A DNA stretch of 64,000 nucleotides, from the NCBI RefSeq assembly GCF_000150275.1, contig NW_002060945.1, positions 4,750,935-4,814,934 of the forward strand, read 5' to 3'. Every line of letters begins with the position of its first letter. Within the stretch, counting starts at the first letter, position 1. This document shows, piece by piece, positions 1 to 13,357 of this stretch. The DNA is from Trichoplax adhaerens (taxonomy: Eukaryota; Placozoa; Uniplacotomia; Trichoplacea; Trichoplacidae). The position numbers and the translations under genes are program-made. The notes below the pieces were generated by a model. It had not been told where the DNA came from, searched no databases, and saw nothing but the letters and a program-made list of their open reading frames with translations.

Positions 1-3000
1 ATGATGAGGAAGCAGCAATATCTCTTATGCCAAAGTTATAGTTAAATTTTCAGTGCTATATTATAACACAAATTCCTTAATATCTCATAAACGATCTGTT
101 AAGTTTAGAGAGAGCAAAATGAACTTGATTCTCAAGTGCAATTTCGATCTCAGACAACCGATTGAATGATCAATGTATAGCGTAGTAGCTACAACACCAC
201 GCTAGATCTAAATTCAAGGCTTTCTCAACTCGTGCCTCCATATTTCACGAAAATTTTACTACCAGTAGTGCACTTATGCAACAGTACGATATCGTTACAC
301 GCATGCGAATTCTTGGATTCGGATATTTCATGATCTATAAAGTGCTGGAGTAGAGATCTGGAGATCGTCATTTGCTATCCATAAAATAACTTCATAATCA
401 GTATTAAATATTCACATGCATTATATGTTATATCCTACCTAAGTTAAAAAATAACTTATTAGATATGATATTAATGCATAATTTATAACATCAATTCTAT
501 TGCTACATGAAAAGATATCGTAAATATGTTTTTTTACTTTGTTTATCAAATAGCATTAGCTTTTATAGTGATAACATTCATAATTTTATTGGCTATTTGA
601 TGTACTCGTATAATGCCTACATCAGTCTAGCCCTTTAGGACAGGTGCATACTTTTACTACGGTTGACATAAATATTTTATATTTAAATAAAATTTATACT
701 GTGCTAATAATATGATTCAGTCATATCAAAGTATCAATGTTTAAAAGATCTAACATTCGATTACGTGACGTTTAAGGATTGCATTGCCGTCACAAATCAA
801 TAAATACCCATACATCCGAAATTTGTCCCGAAAAGTAAAAACGACAGCTTTATCTAAGAAATACTCGTAAATACTATACTAAGGTAGATTTTATAAGCTT
901 CAAACACTTTACGTTATCCGTACACATATGTACGAATTTACCTGGAAGAAATATTTAGTAATGACCTTAAGTTAATTGAAATAAATGTCATATTGTCAGT
1001 TTAAATCAATAACGAAGTACTATAGTTCGAGAAGTACTATGTCATACAGCTAAAGAAGCCTGAAACTTGTACTGATACATATTTAAAAATATGGGAGCTG
1101 TAACATTTCATGCTAATGAAATCTGTTTCACTAAGATTATTAACTATGTAGAGTGATACATAAAATAATTTTCAATTAACCCTATCAGTAATGCCCCGGT
1201 AATCAGAGTATTGCGGCGATACTACAAATCATGTTTGTACAGTATTGAAGATCTTCAGCTATAATTACCGCAAAATCGCATTGGAACTAATATAAGTATG
1301 AGTTTACCCTTTATAAATTGCAAACTTACTATGACAATTTAAACCTGTTAGGGTAATCGGTAATTCTGTTTGGTACAATTGAAAAGCTGGTACTCTTCAT
1401 AATTACGTTAAATTATAGCAATGTGCATATGATCTTAAGATTTAATAACTTGCTGAAATTTTGATTATAAAGAAATTTCCTTTTATTTTTATCATTGCTG
1501 TATATTATTGCATAGATTATATTGAAATACGCGCATAAGGGTTAAATTACATCTAGCGGAAGTTTTTCAAAACGGCTAATAAAATATTTTATCTAGAATG
1601 ACCACGCTTAAGCATAGGAATTTTTTGATAAATAAGTCGTAGTACTGTTGTACATTTATGTCTAGGAAGGAGATCGACCTCGTATACAAAGAATATATTC
1701 ACAAATAGACATGCTAGGAAAAAGATGCTCTTTATTCTTACGCACGGTTTTTATATCATACCGGAGAAACCATAGTACTCTACTGCGCAGGCGTACATAA
1801 CGTACAGTATTGTTATAGTGAGTTCGTAACAGTAAACAGCTCAAATAGATTGCGTATCTATTGCTACAATTATACCATACTTAATACATTATTAGTTATC
1901 ATGATAACTCAGATCAGGGAGTACACATATATTACAGTTCATACGTATACGCATATAACAAGTAGAATCAAATTTGTAGTAAGGTTTGTTGTTCTGAGCC
2001 ACATAATGTAATCTGCTATATCGGAGATATAGCTTAACAAACAGTACCCCGGGTAACTCATCAATAAAATATACTTTTTCAACTAGTAAAAGATCAAGAA
2101 GAAGCTCAATAGTCTTCGCTAAGAAATTTTAAAATACATTTCAATAAGATATTTGGAGTTACGAATATATTTAATGAGGCAAAAAAATCTACTAACTTGT
2201 CACAACCCTCACCTGTGGCAAAGGAAAGTAAAGAACTCTAGTGTAGTTACTTAAAACTTGGGCTATTTCTCCCAGTACTTTCAGTTTCTATGAAAGAAGT
2301 ATTTGAGGACTCGATTTCTCGGCTGATCTCCAAAGACAACTGACTAATTATTACACTATTCTTCACGATATGAGTCTTGCCGTTTCTTGAGCAATTACTT
2401 ACTTTATTCTACAAACACACGCGCTTAAATAGGTTTCTACAGTGAATTCCAATATTAACGAGTTAGAATTCATGCTTTACAAGTTACATTAATTAGTATA
2501 ATAGCATTACTAAATATACATGTCGATATTCTCAGACTTAGATAGCTACAAGCTATCAGGTGTTAAGACGCTTAACCTTCGTCCATATACAGCTCAATTT
2601 TTAGAGATTAACACACCTTATAAACCTACGGTAAATTAACTGCTAACAACTTCTATTTTTATCTCATTTCTACCATCCTATTATCAGCTACAAGCGCATC
2701 AAAACATAGCACATAACCTTATCTTATCTATTCGTAAGCATTCATTAATTTACAGTTACTTAATTAGTAACGGCGTACCGTGACACTAACAGATGCAAGT
2801 TTTCTTCATCTACTCAGCTACCTTAGTTTTTACCGCTAGGTAATTAGTGCTACTTGTAGGATGCTGATTATGATCATTGTTTCATATCATACTAGATGCT
2901 TTATGCTAATCAATACGGGTATTATTGTTGCACCTGATTCTATACTATTAATCCACATTGAATAGCTGCTTCATTACTCTCAATATATAGCTGTCCTGTA

Positions 3001-3424
3001 GATTATACAAGAATTATTATAATTCCGATTGTATCAACAGTTCACTAATTTTAAATGGTTATATGATACTGATATTGGGTATCAATATGTCATCTTTATT
3101 TCACAGCAGTAACTGTAAATTAGCTGTTAAATATTTTACATTTGTTGTATAATACATATAGCCATAGCGTACTCGTATATATGAGTCTATGACAGTAAGT
3201 ATATGGTATACGTATATATGTTATATATATATATACATATACATGGATAAGCGTACTACCATAAAGATGGATACGTATGTTCGTATATAGCAGCACGGTG
3301 CCATAGTAACTAGAATACTTGATTAAGATTATAGAATTCTAGATATTCTATTGTCAATTGGCAATGAAATTTATGAATGTAAGTCCTCCAGTATTAAGAT
3401 CTTTCTCAACCTTGAATACCAACT
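1..3424. other. Intergenic sequence with no supported gene
   Basis: AT-rich sequence with stop codons in all frames. The longest open frame is about 60 codons (1662-1844, minus) and resembles nothing I know. An AT dinucleotide tract lies near 3210-3243. The 3' untranslated region of the minus-strand GPCR must extend into the right end of this stretch. No tRNA, rRNA or transposon is visible. Confidence 0.6.
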
Positions 3425-4465
3425 TTATTTTGGTCTACCATTACTAAATCCAGATTGAGATGTTGAAAACATTTCGATCCTGTTGTTACGAAAAAACATT
3501 TGTTTATTAATATACTTACGCAAATCTGATTGTAAAAGACCATACATAACTGGATTAATGCATGGATAAGAGAATGCCAAAAATCGTAAGACGAAAAGTG
3601 CATCAATGATTTCAAGGTTAGGTCTAACTGCTCCGACATAAATTGCGAAAAAGAAGATGACATATGGTAACCACGCGATGAGAAAAACGCCAACAATTAT
3701 TGATAGATATTTAGCTGCTTTAATGTTAAGAAACCTGTGTTGAGAATTATCTTGATCTGCCAATACTTTAAGCTGCTTATTGGCAATCAAAAATATATGA
3801 CTATAGGCAAAGACCATGCAAATAATTGGGACAAAAAATAATATTGAAAAGACTGCAATGAAATAACTTTCTTCTGCGGCTAAATTGTTGGGATTTACTA
3901 AAACGCAAGCTCCAGAGCTAAAATTGCGAAATGTTAATGGTGGAATAATAGCGATTGATAAAGGTAATACCCAGACCACACCAATGGAAATTGTGATAGC
4001 GTAATTAGTAGCATGTTTCAAGTAGAAGAACGGGAATATAATTGCAATGTATTTATCTAAGCTTATCAAGCATAAATGAAGATTGATTACTATAGTGAAA
4101 AAGATACCAAGAAGCGCTGTTAAGCTGCAGTAGAACCAATTTTCAGAATTATTAATGATTGAACTTAACGCCCAACGAGGAAAAATATACATCACTGACC
4201 AGAGTATACCTAAAACAGCCATACTAGCAATAAAGCTATTACTAGGTTTTCTTAAGTTCTTAATACATGAAATTAAAAATAAAAATGAACAGTTGGTGAG
4301 TAGAGTGAATATTGCCAAAACCAACCAAGCAATATTTTGACCATTTAAATCCAAACTTCTAGATCCAACTTCTGAAGGACTTGTCGATGTATTTGCATTT
4401 GAGGCATTCCATGGCTGGGTTATGCTAAGCGTTGTTACATTAGGAACAGTTTTCGTTGATGTCAT
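3425..4465 (-). CDS. Class A (rhodopsin-like) G-protein-coupled receptor, orphan
   Basis: An intronless 346-residue seven-helix receptor for the plasma membrane; ligand unknown. Seen in the sequence: a Ser/Thr/Asn-rich N-terminus of about 40 residues with NxS/T sites; TM1 about 45-68 with N58; TM2 about 76-98; Cys113 at the top of TM3, able to pair with Cys187 in loop 2; a DKY variant of DRY at 137-139 closing TM3; TM6 with AWLP at 264-267; and NPVMY at 304-308, matching NPxxY in TM7. A short helix 8 and tail follow. The position equivalent to the usual sodium-site Asp2.50 aligns with Gly86. The start ATG (4463-4465) has AAA immediately upstream. It is read divergently from RETSAT, but 18 kb away. 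Class A membership is secure; subfamily and ligand are not. Confidence 0.95.
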   Translation of the reverse strand: MTSTKTVPNVTTLSITQPWNASNANTSTSPSEVGSRSLDLNGQNIAWLVLAIFTLLTNCSFLFLISCIKNLRKPSNSFIASMAVLGILWSVMYIFPRWALSSIINNSENWFYCSLTALLGIFFTIVINLHLCLISLDKYIAIIFPFFYLKHATNYAITISIGVVWVLPLSIAIIPPLTFRNFSSGACVLVNPNNLAAEESYFIAVFSILFFVPIICMVFAYSHIFLIANKQLKVLADQDNSQHRFLNIKAAKYLSIIVGVFLIAWLPYVIFFFAIYVGAVRPNLEIIDALFVLRFLAFSYPCINPVMYGLLQSDLRKYINKQMFFRNNRIEMFSTSQSGFSNGRPK

Positions 4466-7400
4466 TTTAATAAAATTTCTTCTCTCGATATTATGTGTAT
4501 AATGGAAAGGGTCTATTTTATATAATCTTATAGCGTAATATATTGCATAAGAAAAGCGTGGAATTTATAATTAACCAGAGGATAAAATCTATTGATAAAA
4601 CATAAAACAATAGAATTCGGTATTAGTTAGTATAATTTTACAAATTTAAATCAAAATTTTAAAAGTCGATAAGAGAAACCTAGAAAAGTTCTTTTTAATC
4701 TTAAGCCACTTATATCTGATTCATATTTTGCATGCTAATCAGTTAGTGTAAACTACACCGTGAAACTGTGAAGCACCCATCCATATACTATCGCAATAAT
4801 ATTGATCTATGATTGTCAAATGTGGGATAAGTGTGGGTAATAGATTTATATTACAGTATCAACCAAATACCAGATATTATAGCTGAAACATAATGTATCC
4901 ATTCGCCGATGTTGTTGTTTACAGTTGTTAACGGTAAAATTCGTTTCAAATATTGTTTAGTATGAAAAAGCTTTAATGGTTATTAGCATATTTCATAAAA
5001 AATTTATGACAGCTGGGTACATGCCAGCAAACATGGTCAATTATGAAACTTTGCCAAAACGCCCTTTAAACGATTGATCATTAAGAAATATACTTGTGAT
5101 ATATACCAATCACGAAATTCCAAATTTTAGAAAAATAAGGGCTTTATTCAATCTTATACAAAGATTAACTACACAGCTCTACTCTAGCCGAATACTACTT
5201 CTAAAGACTTCTAGAACGAGCTAACAGAATAATCTAAAGTTGCATGCTTTTATACTTTTCGTAGCATTCGCAGCTACAATCCGCATGGCAACCTTTTACC
5301 TTATTTTACACATAGTTAAATTATTCTTAGTAAGACTATTCTACTGCGGACCATCATTAATCCAATATGGATACGACTACAGTACTTACGTAGACATTAT
5401 TCACACCAGCCAAGTACAATGAATTAACCATATCCTAATATATGATTTACAGTTCTATTTTTACCTATAGCCATATTAGTAACTCAACAGCTTACTGTAT
5501 ATAGTCATCTGTACTCTAGCATAGCGTCTCTACCACTACAGTCTATAGTTACAGCTACCAAATATCTCTTAGGATAAATATCTACCGTACATTATACTAC
5601 ACATGGCTAACAGTCTACAATCAATACTAAGTTACATTACAATACTCTATATTTAGTTCTTATAATAAGAATCGATATTTTATATTAAAGTTATAAAACC
5701 CAATGTATTGATGTTTTGATGTTAATGGATTATATGATGTTAATTTATGAAGAATTAAATAACTGAGATTATGCGATTCTTAAAATAAGGATTAATAAAG
5801 CCAATTAATTCCTAACTTTTAATTTATTCATTTCTTCAAGTATGATGAGAATTGGCTAAATAGCGAATTACTATATTTCAGAGCTCTTAAAGTATTAATA
5901 CCGACTGAAAAGAAGAGATAGAGTTTAGATTTTTACGGTATATAGTATTAGCAAAAATATGCGTACACTTTTGACAGAAAGTTCAATTAAAATTTGAATA
6001 GTAGAATTATACCAATAAATTTGCTACTTGGGCTTAATGGAGATTGGGGTGGTAAATTTATTTGCTATTAGAAATTTTATTTGTAAAATCCCATAATAAT
6101 AACATCGCCAACAGTTCGTGTTTTTTAAACTTATCTTTTTTAGGGTAAAATAGATCGTTTCCATGAATGCTAAACCCGATAGTCAAATTTATTCTTTCTC
6201 TATCATCGATAATATATGCATAGCAAATATTAAGCTACCTAAGCTAGTAAAGGCACGTCATTTAGGTTCTTGTAATATTAGTAGTATTTAGATCAATGTA
6301 CATTGCACTATAAAGAATGCAGAATACTTTCGGTATTTATTATCTTGAAATAGTCGACTTATATTTCATAAGAGAACAGTATAAAGTATGCAGTACTTGG
6401 TCGATATCAATCATCAGTTAGCTAATGTTATTTTAATTGTGATTAAATTATGAACCTAGTCTTTCTATGAGTAGAGAATTATTAATTATCGACGTCAAGA
6501 TCTTAAAGTATTTAAAAATTTGGTTGAAAACTTCAAAGACAATATGATCTGTTTTACTAACATATGAGTATTAGTATGGATTTGCAGTTACAGAGTATGA
6601 CTGTAGTAGGGTGTTCTCACCAGAATTAATATGACATTTTAGTATTATCGAAAATAATCAGTATACATAATGTTGATATTCTGTATTTAGTAGATATAAT
6701 TTATAGTCTCATAAGAAAACCGAATAATTTTAAAGTTGTTTCATTGTTAATGAGCGGTAAAGTTAGTCATTTTAGCCTGCCTTTCCTCTTAAAACGTTTA
6801 CCTCTATTAAATTACAACGACAGATGGTAAATATATGTTAAGCTGTTAATATTTCATTAGCTTATCTCCTTTTAAGTAATCTCAAAATAAAAAACTGACT
6901 AAAAGTGCCAATTACTATTAACTACTTAAGGTAATATTTTTACTTTATCATTTCATTTTGTTCCGTCTATTATTCTGTAGAATACATCGACAAAAAGCTT
7001 GTATGAAGATAAATTATAAACAACCATAAGGATGATATAGTTACTTTGTCTCGAAGATATTTTAACTGATAACAATCTCTGATGCAATTACGATTTTAAA
7101 ACTAATCACTCACTGCTAATCGCTAAACAAATCTTAGTGCTTGATGTAAACACCATTAACGCTCAAATTGTGCATGAAATTGCAAAAACGTAAAGTACTC
7201 TGTTGCTATGGTTTAGTAATCCTATAATTGGATTGCGGTAGTCACTTAAAATTTACTTGAAATATTGCTTCATATCGAAAGTAAATCACAGATTCTATGC
7301 CATGCAAGGTAAAGTTCGGCTCATTGTTAACATATATTTATCCAATGTTTAAAAAAGAATATAGCTATTTATAACTAAAGTAATAGTTCGAATGATGTAT

Positions 7401-10400
7401 CGTTTATCTAATTTGCTTACATTATTAACTATAAAAGAACATGCAAACAAAGATAATATATACAGAAGTCAATCTATTTATTTAAAAAGCTATTATAAAA
7501 CGAGCTCTTCGCGGATATCTAGAAAATCTCAATTAGACCCTAATTATGCCTGCTGATCAAGGCATCTTTCTGTTAAAAATGTGATTTTAGTAGACATTAA
7601 TTAAATTATTAGCATCAAAATTCGAACTATTTATATCTACAATATGATAAAATATATATACGTTAAAAGTTATCCAATTTTATCTTAATTAAAAGGAGCT
7701 TGGATGTTACTTAAAAGGAAGAAATAGGAAAGTAATGGTAACTCCTTTAAAACCGATTCCAGTTTGAAATAATGTAATTGTCTTAGTCTGAACCTTTTAT
7801 CTTTTATAAATAGACGTATTTATGTTGGTAAAATTTTGTTAAATTAAAAGTCCCTACGTACTATGTTACATAAATAACGACAGAGAGAATAAAACTATAT
7901 TACGGGTATGCTTAGTACTGTCCTTCCTTATTGAAATAATCAAGAAAATAATTATGCACTTTGACGTGAAAAAATTTTTCCATCGAAATTTCCTGTTACT
8001 AAAATAGAGAATTATACTCATTAAAATTAAAATAGTAAGGGAGTAACCGTTGATTGTAGCACAAAAAATAGTATTTTAAAAGTGAGAATAGGAGGAATTC
8101 ATTTTTATCTCATAAGACTTCCGTAAATATATAAGATCGCTTCATTTTTATAAAACAACTTATTATTATAAAGGAGAGTTCAATCAGACAAACTTCCATC
8201 AACAAATTGTAGTTCTCCCATATAATAATCTTGTTAATTAATTTGTTGGCAGTTTCCGCTACCAGGGCTATTATGACCCGACGAAATCTTAAATTAAAAA
8301 TAGTAAATTACCAAATATAACTCTTGCATAACTCTATTTTACTTTAGAACAGGGTTAGAATTCAAACTGTTTATGATTTTATATACTAGCTACCTACATA
8401 CAGTGACGATCTAATATTATGTAAAATTTACAGTCAAGATGAGTTTTCTATTGAGTTTATATGGTAATCATCAAATGATCTGATATAAATATATTAATAA
8501 CAATCGCATCGGTATATTTATCCATTCGCTTTGCTAACATGAACGCTGTTTAGGAGAATTCTATAAACAGTGGTGCAATCGCTATTGTCTAATTAAGCTA
8601 ATATGAAGTCGATAATAAATCATTTTCATAGTTATTAGATGCGAATAATATTGATGATTACTACCATCAGTATTAACCAGTGTGATACGGTATATATGCA
8701 AGAATAAGGGAATCTAGGTTTCTAACCGTGCTTAAACATCATCGATAATATTATGTTTAAGTTTATCTCATCGATAAAGTATGGATTGAGTATTTTATAG
8801 CCTTATTTGATACTTGGTAAAAATTTCTGAACTAAGAATATTGGATAGCTCGAATTGTTCTGACATTATTATTCCTTTATAAAGGTAGTAAAATCAATAA
8901 ATAGGTAAGCAGGATTTATCACACTGAAAATAGGTTATATACATAACTAAAATAGTCATTGTATAGATGTTACACTTGCAGTATGAGAACTAAAAAAATA
9001 ACTATATGAAATCAATTGACTAAAAACTATAGCAAATGCGGTAAAACCGAGTGCGGAAATAAAACATAGATAATAGCAAATAATTTAACCTTGATAAAAT
9101 TATACGTGTGTATTATATTTTCTTTCAGTATAGTACCGAAAGGAGTAATTCTACTACACATAACTTAAAAATAATTCATTATATCTATATTCATAACCAA
9201 GACTAACTATCCTTCTAATTTAATCTAAAGAATAATCTAAAAAAGACAAGCCAAAATCATCTGCTGATTAATCTTGACGAGTACGATACCGAAAAGATTA
9301 ATGGTAGACTAGATCTTTCAATCTACGATTGACTATTAAGTTTTCGCATCAACTGCCACCCTTAATTAAGGAATTAAATAGAAATTTTTTGGTCCTACAT
9401 TTCTGATTCATTTATTTAACGATGCTATGTTTGTAGTATACCAACGTATCTTGTTTGTTACTTCACTGTTATTATTGTACAGTGGCAAATACCGATCGAG
9501 AGAAAAAAATTTAAAGCAAAGTATCAAATATTCTTGGTTCCTTTTTCTTTGTTCTCATTTTAAACCATAAAGGTACGCGAAATCTAGAAACTAACATTGA
9601 TATTTTTAAAGCTAATTTACTGAACTTGTTAAACTAGCGAGTAGCCTTCGAGAAAATCATTTTACTTAATACCCTTCAAAAGGTGTTATTTATCGGTTAA
9701 TGTTGGTACATGTTAAATGAAACTTTAAATAAAATTTCTCTTGTAAAATAAAAATGTAGGATTAAGGTAGAATATCGCAAATAAATCATTACTTGATTTT
9801 AAATCTCTCATGGTAGATTATGACTCGATTTGAAACTAAATTCATTGTACGGTAAAAAGCGTAAAGAAATACAACGTAAGTAGGCTAGAATTAAAATTAT
9901 TTTTGCTATAAAACTGGCCTACCTTGGGCGATTTCAATCAACAGATTAGTTGAACTTCTGCCAGATATTATATAGGTTAACCAAGTTGGGAGAATGTAAA
10001 CGTATAAATGATATCACTCTAAAGGCCAGTTTTACTAATTGAGAGCACTTACGATCCTAAAACGGAACAAGATTAATCAGTTGGTACATTCTATGTAGAT
10101 GTTACTAAGTAATCGTTCCGAAAATTTAGATACATAAACTGGCAGAAAATAGCCAATAATGTCAAATAAATATGCGATAATAAATAGATTTTGAGATCAT
10201 ATTAATTATCACGTCGTATTTAGAGGAGGTATTGAGGGATTCTTAAATACGGATTTCGAATTTATCTTAGAGAATCCTTCTTTGTGTTGTTCATAATCGA
10301 TAAGCAACACATTATCTAATTGAAGGGTGATATTAATTATTAAATATTCTGGGTTTAATCTATTCTTGATTATTTTATCAATTTAGATAGGCTAAAGCAT

Positions 10401-13307
10401 TAGCGGAGGTACTGCCGAAAATATCAGTTCTATTATAACGGAAGGATTTAGCTTCAAATAAAGTCTGATTAGCTGTAAAAAGAATCATTCTAATGATATA
10501 CCCTTTTAGATTTAGTGTAAATGGGTTACTGTAAAAAAATCAAATAAAAAAGGCTTCAAATTTATGTTTGAATTAACATCAATGTTTCAACTTTATAATT
10601 GATAATATGACAGAGATTAATATTATACTGATATAGATAATATATATTTACAGTAATTGAAAAAAATAGATCATTAATAAGCTATTTCTCTATTTGTCAT
10701 TGACTATTCTATTATAAACAAATAGCTTACATAAACAAGGCTTTTTTACGTCAGGTGTTGCTAATGCACTAAAGAATATCGAATATGTTGACGTTTAAAA
10801 TTTTATTTATAAGCGTATTCACGCTATAAATATTTAATTTGGTTTAAAAATATAATATCTTGACTCTATTTTACCCATAGAACTGGTACAGTCAGCTCTT
10901 TTGTTACAAACGGCGAATATTATGAATTTCATATTATATCTTTAAATCTCATGTCCTTGATCCATTTAAAAAATTTTTCCATCGTTTACAATTTTACTTT
11001 TATATATATCGATCTGGCTATTCATTATTAATGAATTAGATCTAGATCTAGTTTAATTTGATATAAAGTTCCGGGCGTAACTATCATTCTCATATTTTTT
11101 GTTAATTTTTCGATTGTATGAACATATTTATGGTGAAATCATAAAGTCTCCAGATCTGCGACAATGCCTGAATACACATGATACTGGGTCCTCATATTTT
11201 GACTTTTAACTGTTGATCATATTCATAGATTTCGACTTCGAGGTATTATCACCCTTTTGTTTTTGTCTCTAGTAGTATACCTAAATAATTATTTGCAAGT
11301 ATGCTATCGAAAATCTAATCTATTGAAGACCATACTCCCATTGTTATCTTCACAATTTAATAATTCAGATTTAGTAATGATCGTTGTTTTGAAAATCTCA
11401 TTTATGCTCAATTCTACGGATACTACGCTTTTCTGAATTATTTTTAATAGCCGTTATTATCGTTATATTGATTATAGCCAAACATATGGATTAATTTTAT
11501 AATGCACTATTCCAATATAAATTAAAATCGGTGCCAATTGTAATAACAATACATTATTCAGAATGCCTAATTTGGCTAACGTAGATTAATTATATAACAG
11601 ATAGTAAAAATTTTCCAGCTTAGTATCATCGTTTAACTTATAAATGAGATTAATAAGTTGAAAAAGTTTGCTACTATTACAGTGCAAGATGAAACATAAC
11701 ATATTTTCTGTAATTTTCGCGTGATAGTTAGAGAAAATATGACAGTAGATAAGGAATGCAATTGACGATTTATGGATTCAGTGATACGGATGAAATAGAT
11801 CGGAATTCTAATAGTAGGGTCTTGACCTCACAAATAATAAAATTCTACGGCAGTTATTTTGAATAGGACAGTAATTTTGAGGATAGATACGTGAACTCAT
11901 TTCAATTACATGGCGAACATGGAAGAATAGAGTGCGATACTCCGTTTGTTGAAGTAGTTACCGTAGTTAATGATTCAACAGCGTCATAATATTGTATTTA
12001 TGGAGCAGCGACTAATCTTTATATTGAAAACCACTAAAAAATTTAAAACTGGTTGATCGTAAGACCAACGTAATAGCGCCTTATTATTACACAAAGCTTG
12101 ACCATCAACTACATACCGGTACTAATTTGTGAGAAAATAAATTGGTAAATTAAATATATGAAATAAATCGTCAACAGAATAAATGACTAATATTACTGCA
12201 ATATAATCTTCTTATAGGACGGTTGTGGTAGATCACGACTACAAAGATTTTAAATTTAGGGCATTAATATGAAAACTGTAGCTTTTCATGTACTAATAGT
12301 CGATTTCATATGTGGTACTGGTATAAACGGGTATCTGTTAGTGCATACAGGCTGTCATTAACATAAATTAATTCCAATCAGCAGGGATCGCAGCTTATTT
12401 TGAAATATCAAAGTTAGTAAAAGGATTGCAAAATTATAAATTCTTAATCAAGAAAGTTGTCTATCCATCCATCTCCAGTAAATATTAAAATCTTTTAGTT
12501 TATGATATTCATTATTTGATCAATAGTGTGATTTTTAGCATCATGCAGTGGATGGAATTGTCACCAAAATTGAAAATACTAAATCGATGATTTTGATAGT
12601 TTCTACATCAAATTCACGATAGTGTAACGATTCATTATTAACTGCGAAAATTTCGTGCACCTATATATATATATATATATATATATGTAGACTGTATGTG
12701 TCCATGAAGATATACTACAATCTTGATTATTTACGTTAATCATTTTTAATAATTAGTAAGTCTTACGTGGGCTACTATCTTGCGAAGGTTAAATTAAGTA
12801 TGGTTTTGGAGATGGAATAGAAAATGTACCCGAATGTGCATTTCTTAATGTCATTAATAAAATCAGTATAACCTTTAACCTTTATCTCAAGTGCGCACGA
12901 CTAATAAAATTGATAGGTTATGCAAATACAAAATTTGATAAACTTGATCATGTTAGTAGGAATTGTTTTGAATATTGAAACATTACAGCTATAAATTGGA
13001 AATTCTTATTATTTTCTTCAGTTATTAAATCAAAAATTACTTCCCATCGCAACTTAATCATATTAAAATTTGATCATTTTTAATTCATACCTAGAATTGC
13101 CATAAAATTCAAATTAATTTACATACAGTAAAGTACATTCGGACGTAGTTGAAAGAGTAGCTAGAAACAAATGTTTCCAAGAAATATTTTTTCATGCTTG
13201 CTTAGTTAATTGACATATGCATCTTATCGTATAGCTGGGTGTGCGTGGTTTGGCCAGTTATGAATATGAAAGTAACTTTTAACTAATCTTTTATGACAGT
13301 ATCTAAT
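4466..13307. other. Gene desert, left part
   Basis: I see no coding exon, RNA gene or transposon. After an isolated 60-codon frame at 5240-5422, no frame on either strand stays open for 60 codons until about 13.8 kb. The segment near 5160-5660 is richer in C than G on the plus strand than its surroundings. An AT dinucleotide tract lies at 12662-12686. Confidence 0.55.
12662..12686. repeat. AT dinucleotide microsatellite
   Basis: Twenty-five bases of uninterrupted alternating T and A within the gene desert. It is an ordinary simple repeat, likely variable in length between individuals. Confidence 0.9.
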
Positions 13308-13357
13308 NNNNNNNNNNNNNNNNNNNNNNNNNNNNNNNNNNNNNNNNNNNNNNNNNN
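13308..13357. other. Assembly gap (50 N)
   Basis: Exactly 50 consecutive N. The round number suggests a placeholder joining two contigs, so the true distance is unknown. Confidence 0.98.

Noticed and set aside
1662-1844. 60-codon minus frame, Arg/Leu-rich
   Set aside because: Length and composition are as expected by chance; no motif or splice context.
3406-3696. 96-codon minus frame overlapping the GPCR
   Set aside because: It is an alternative-frame shadow of the receptor C-terminal half, which has clear family motifs in the other frame.
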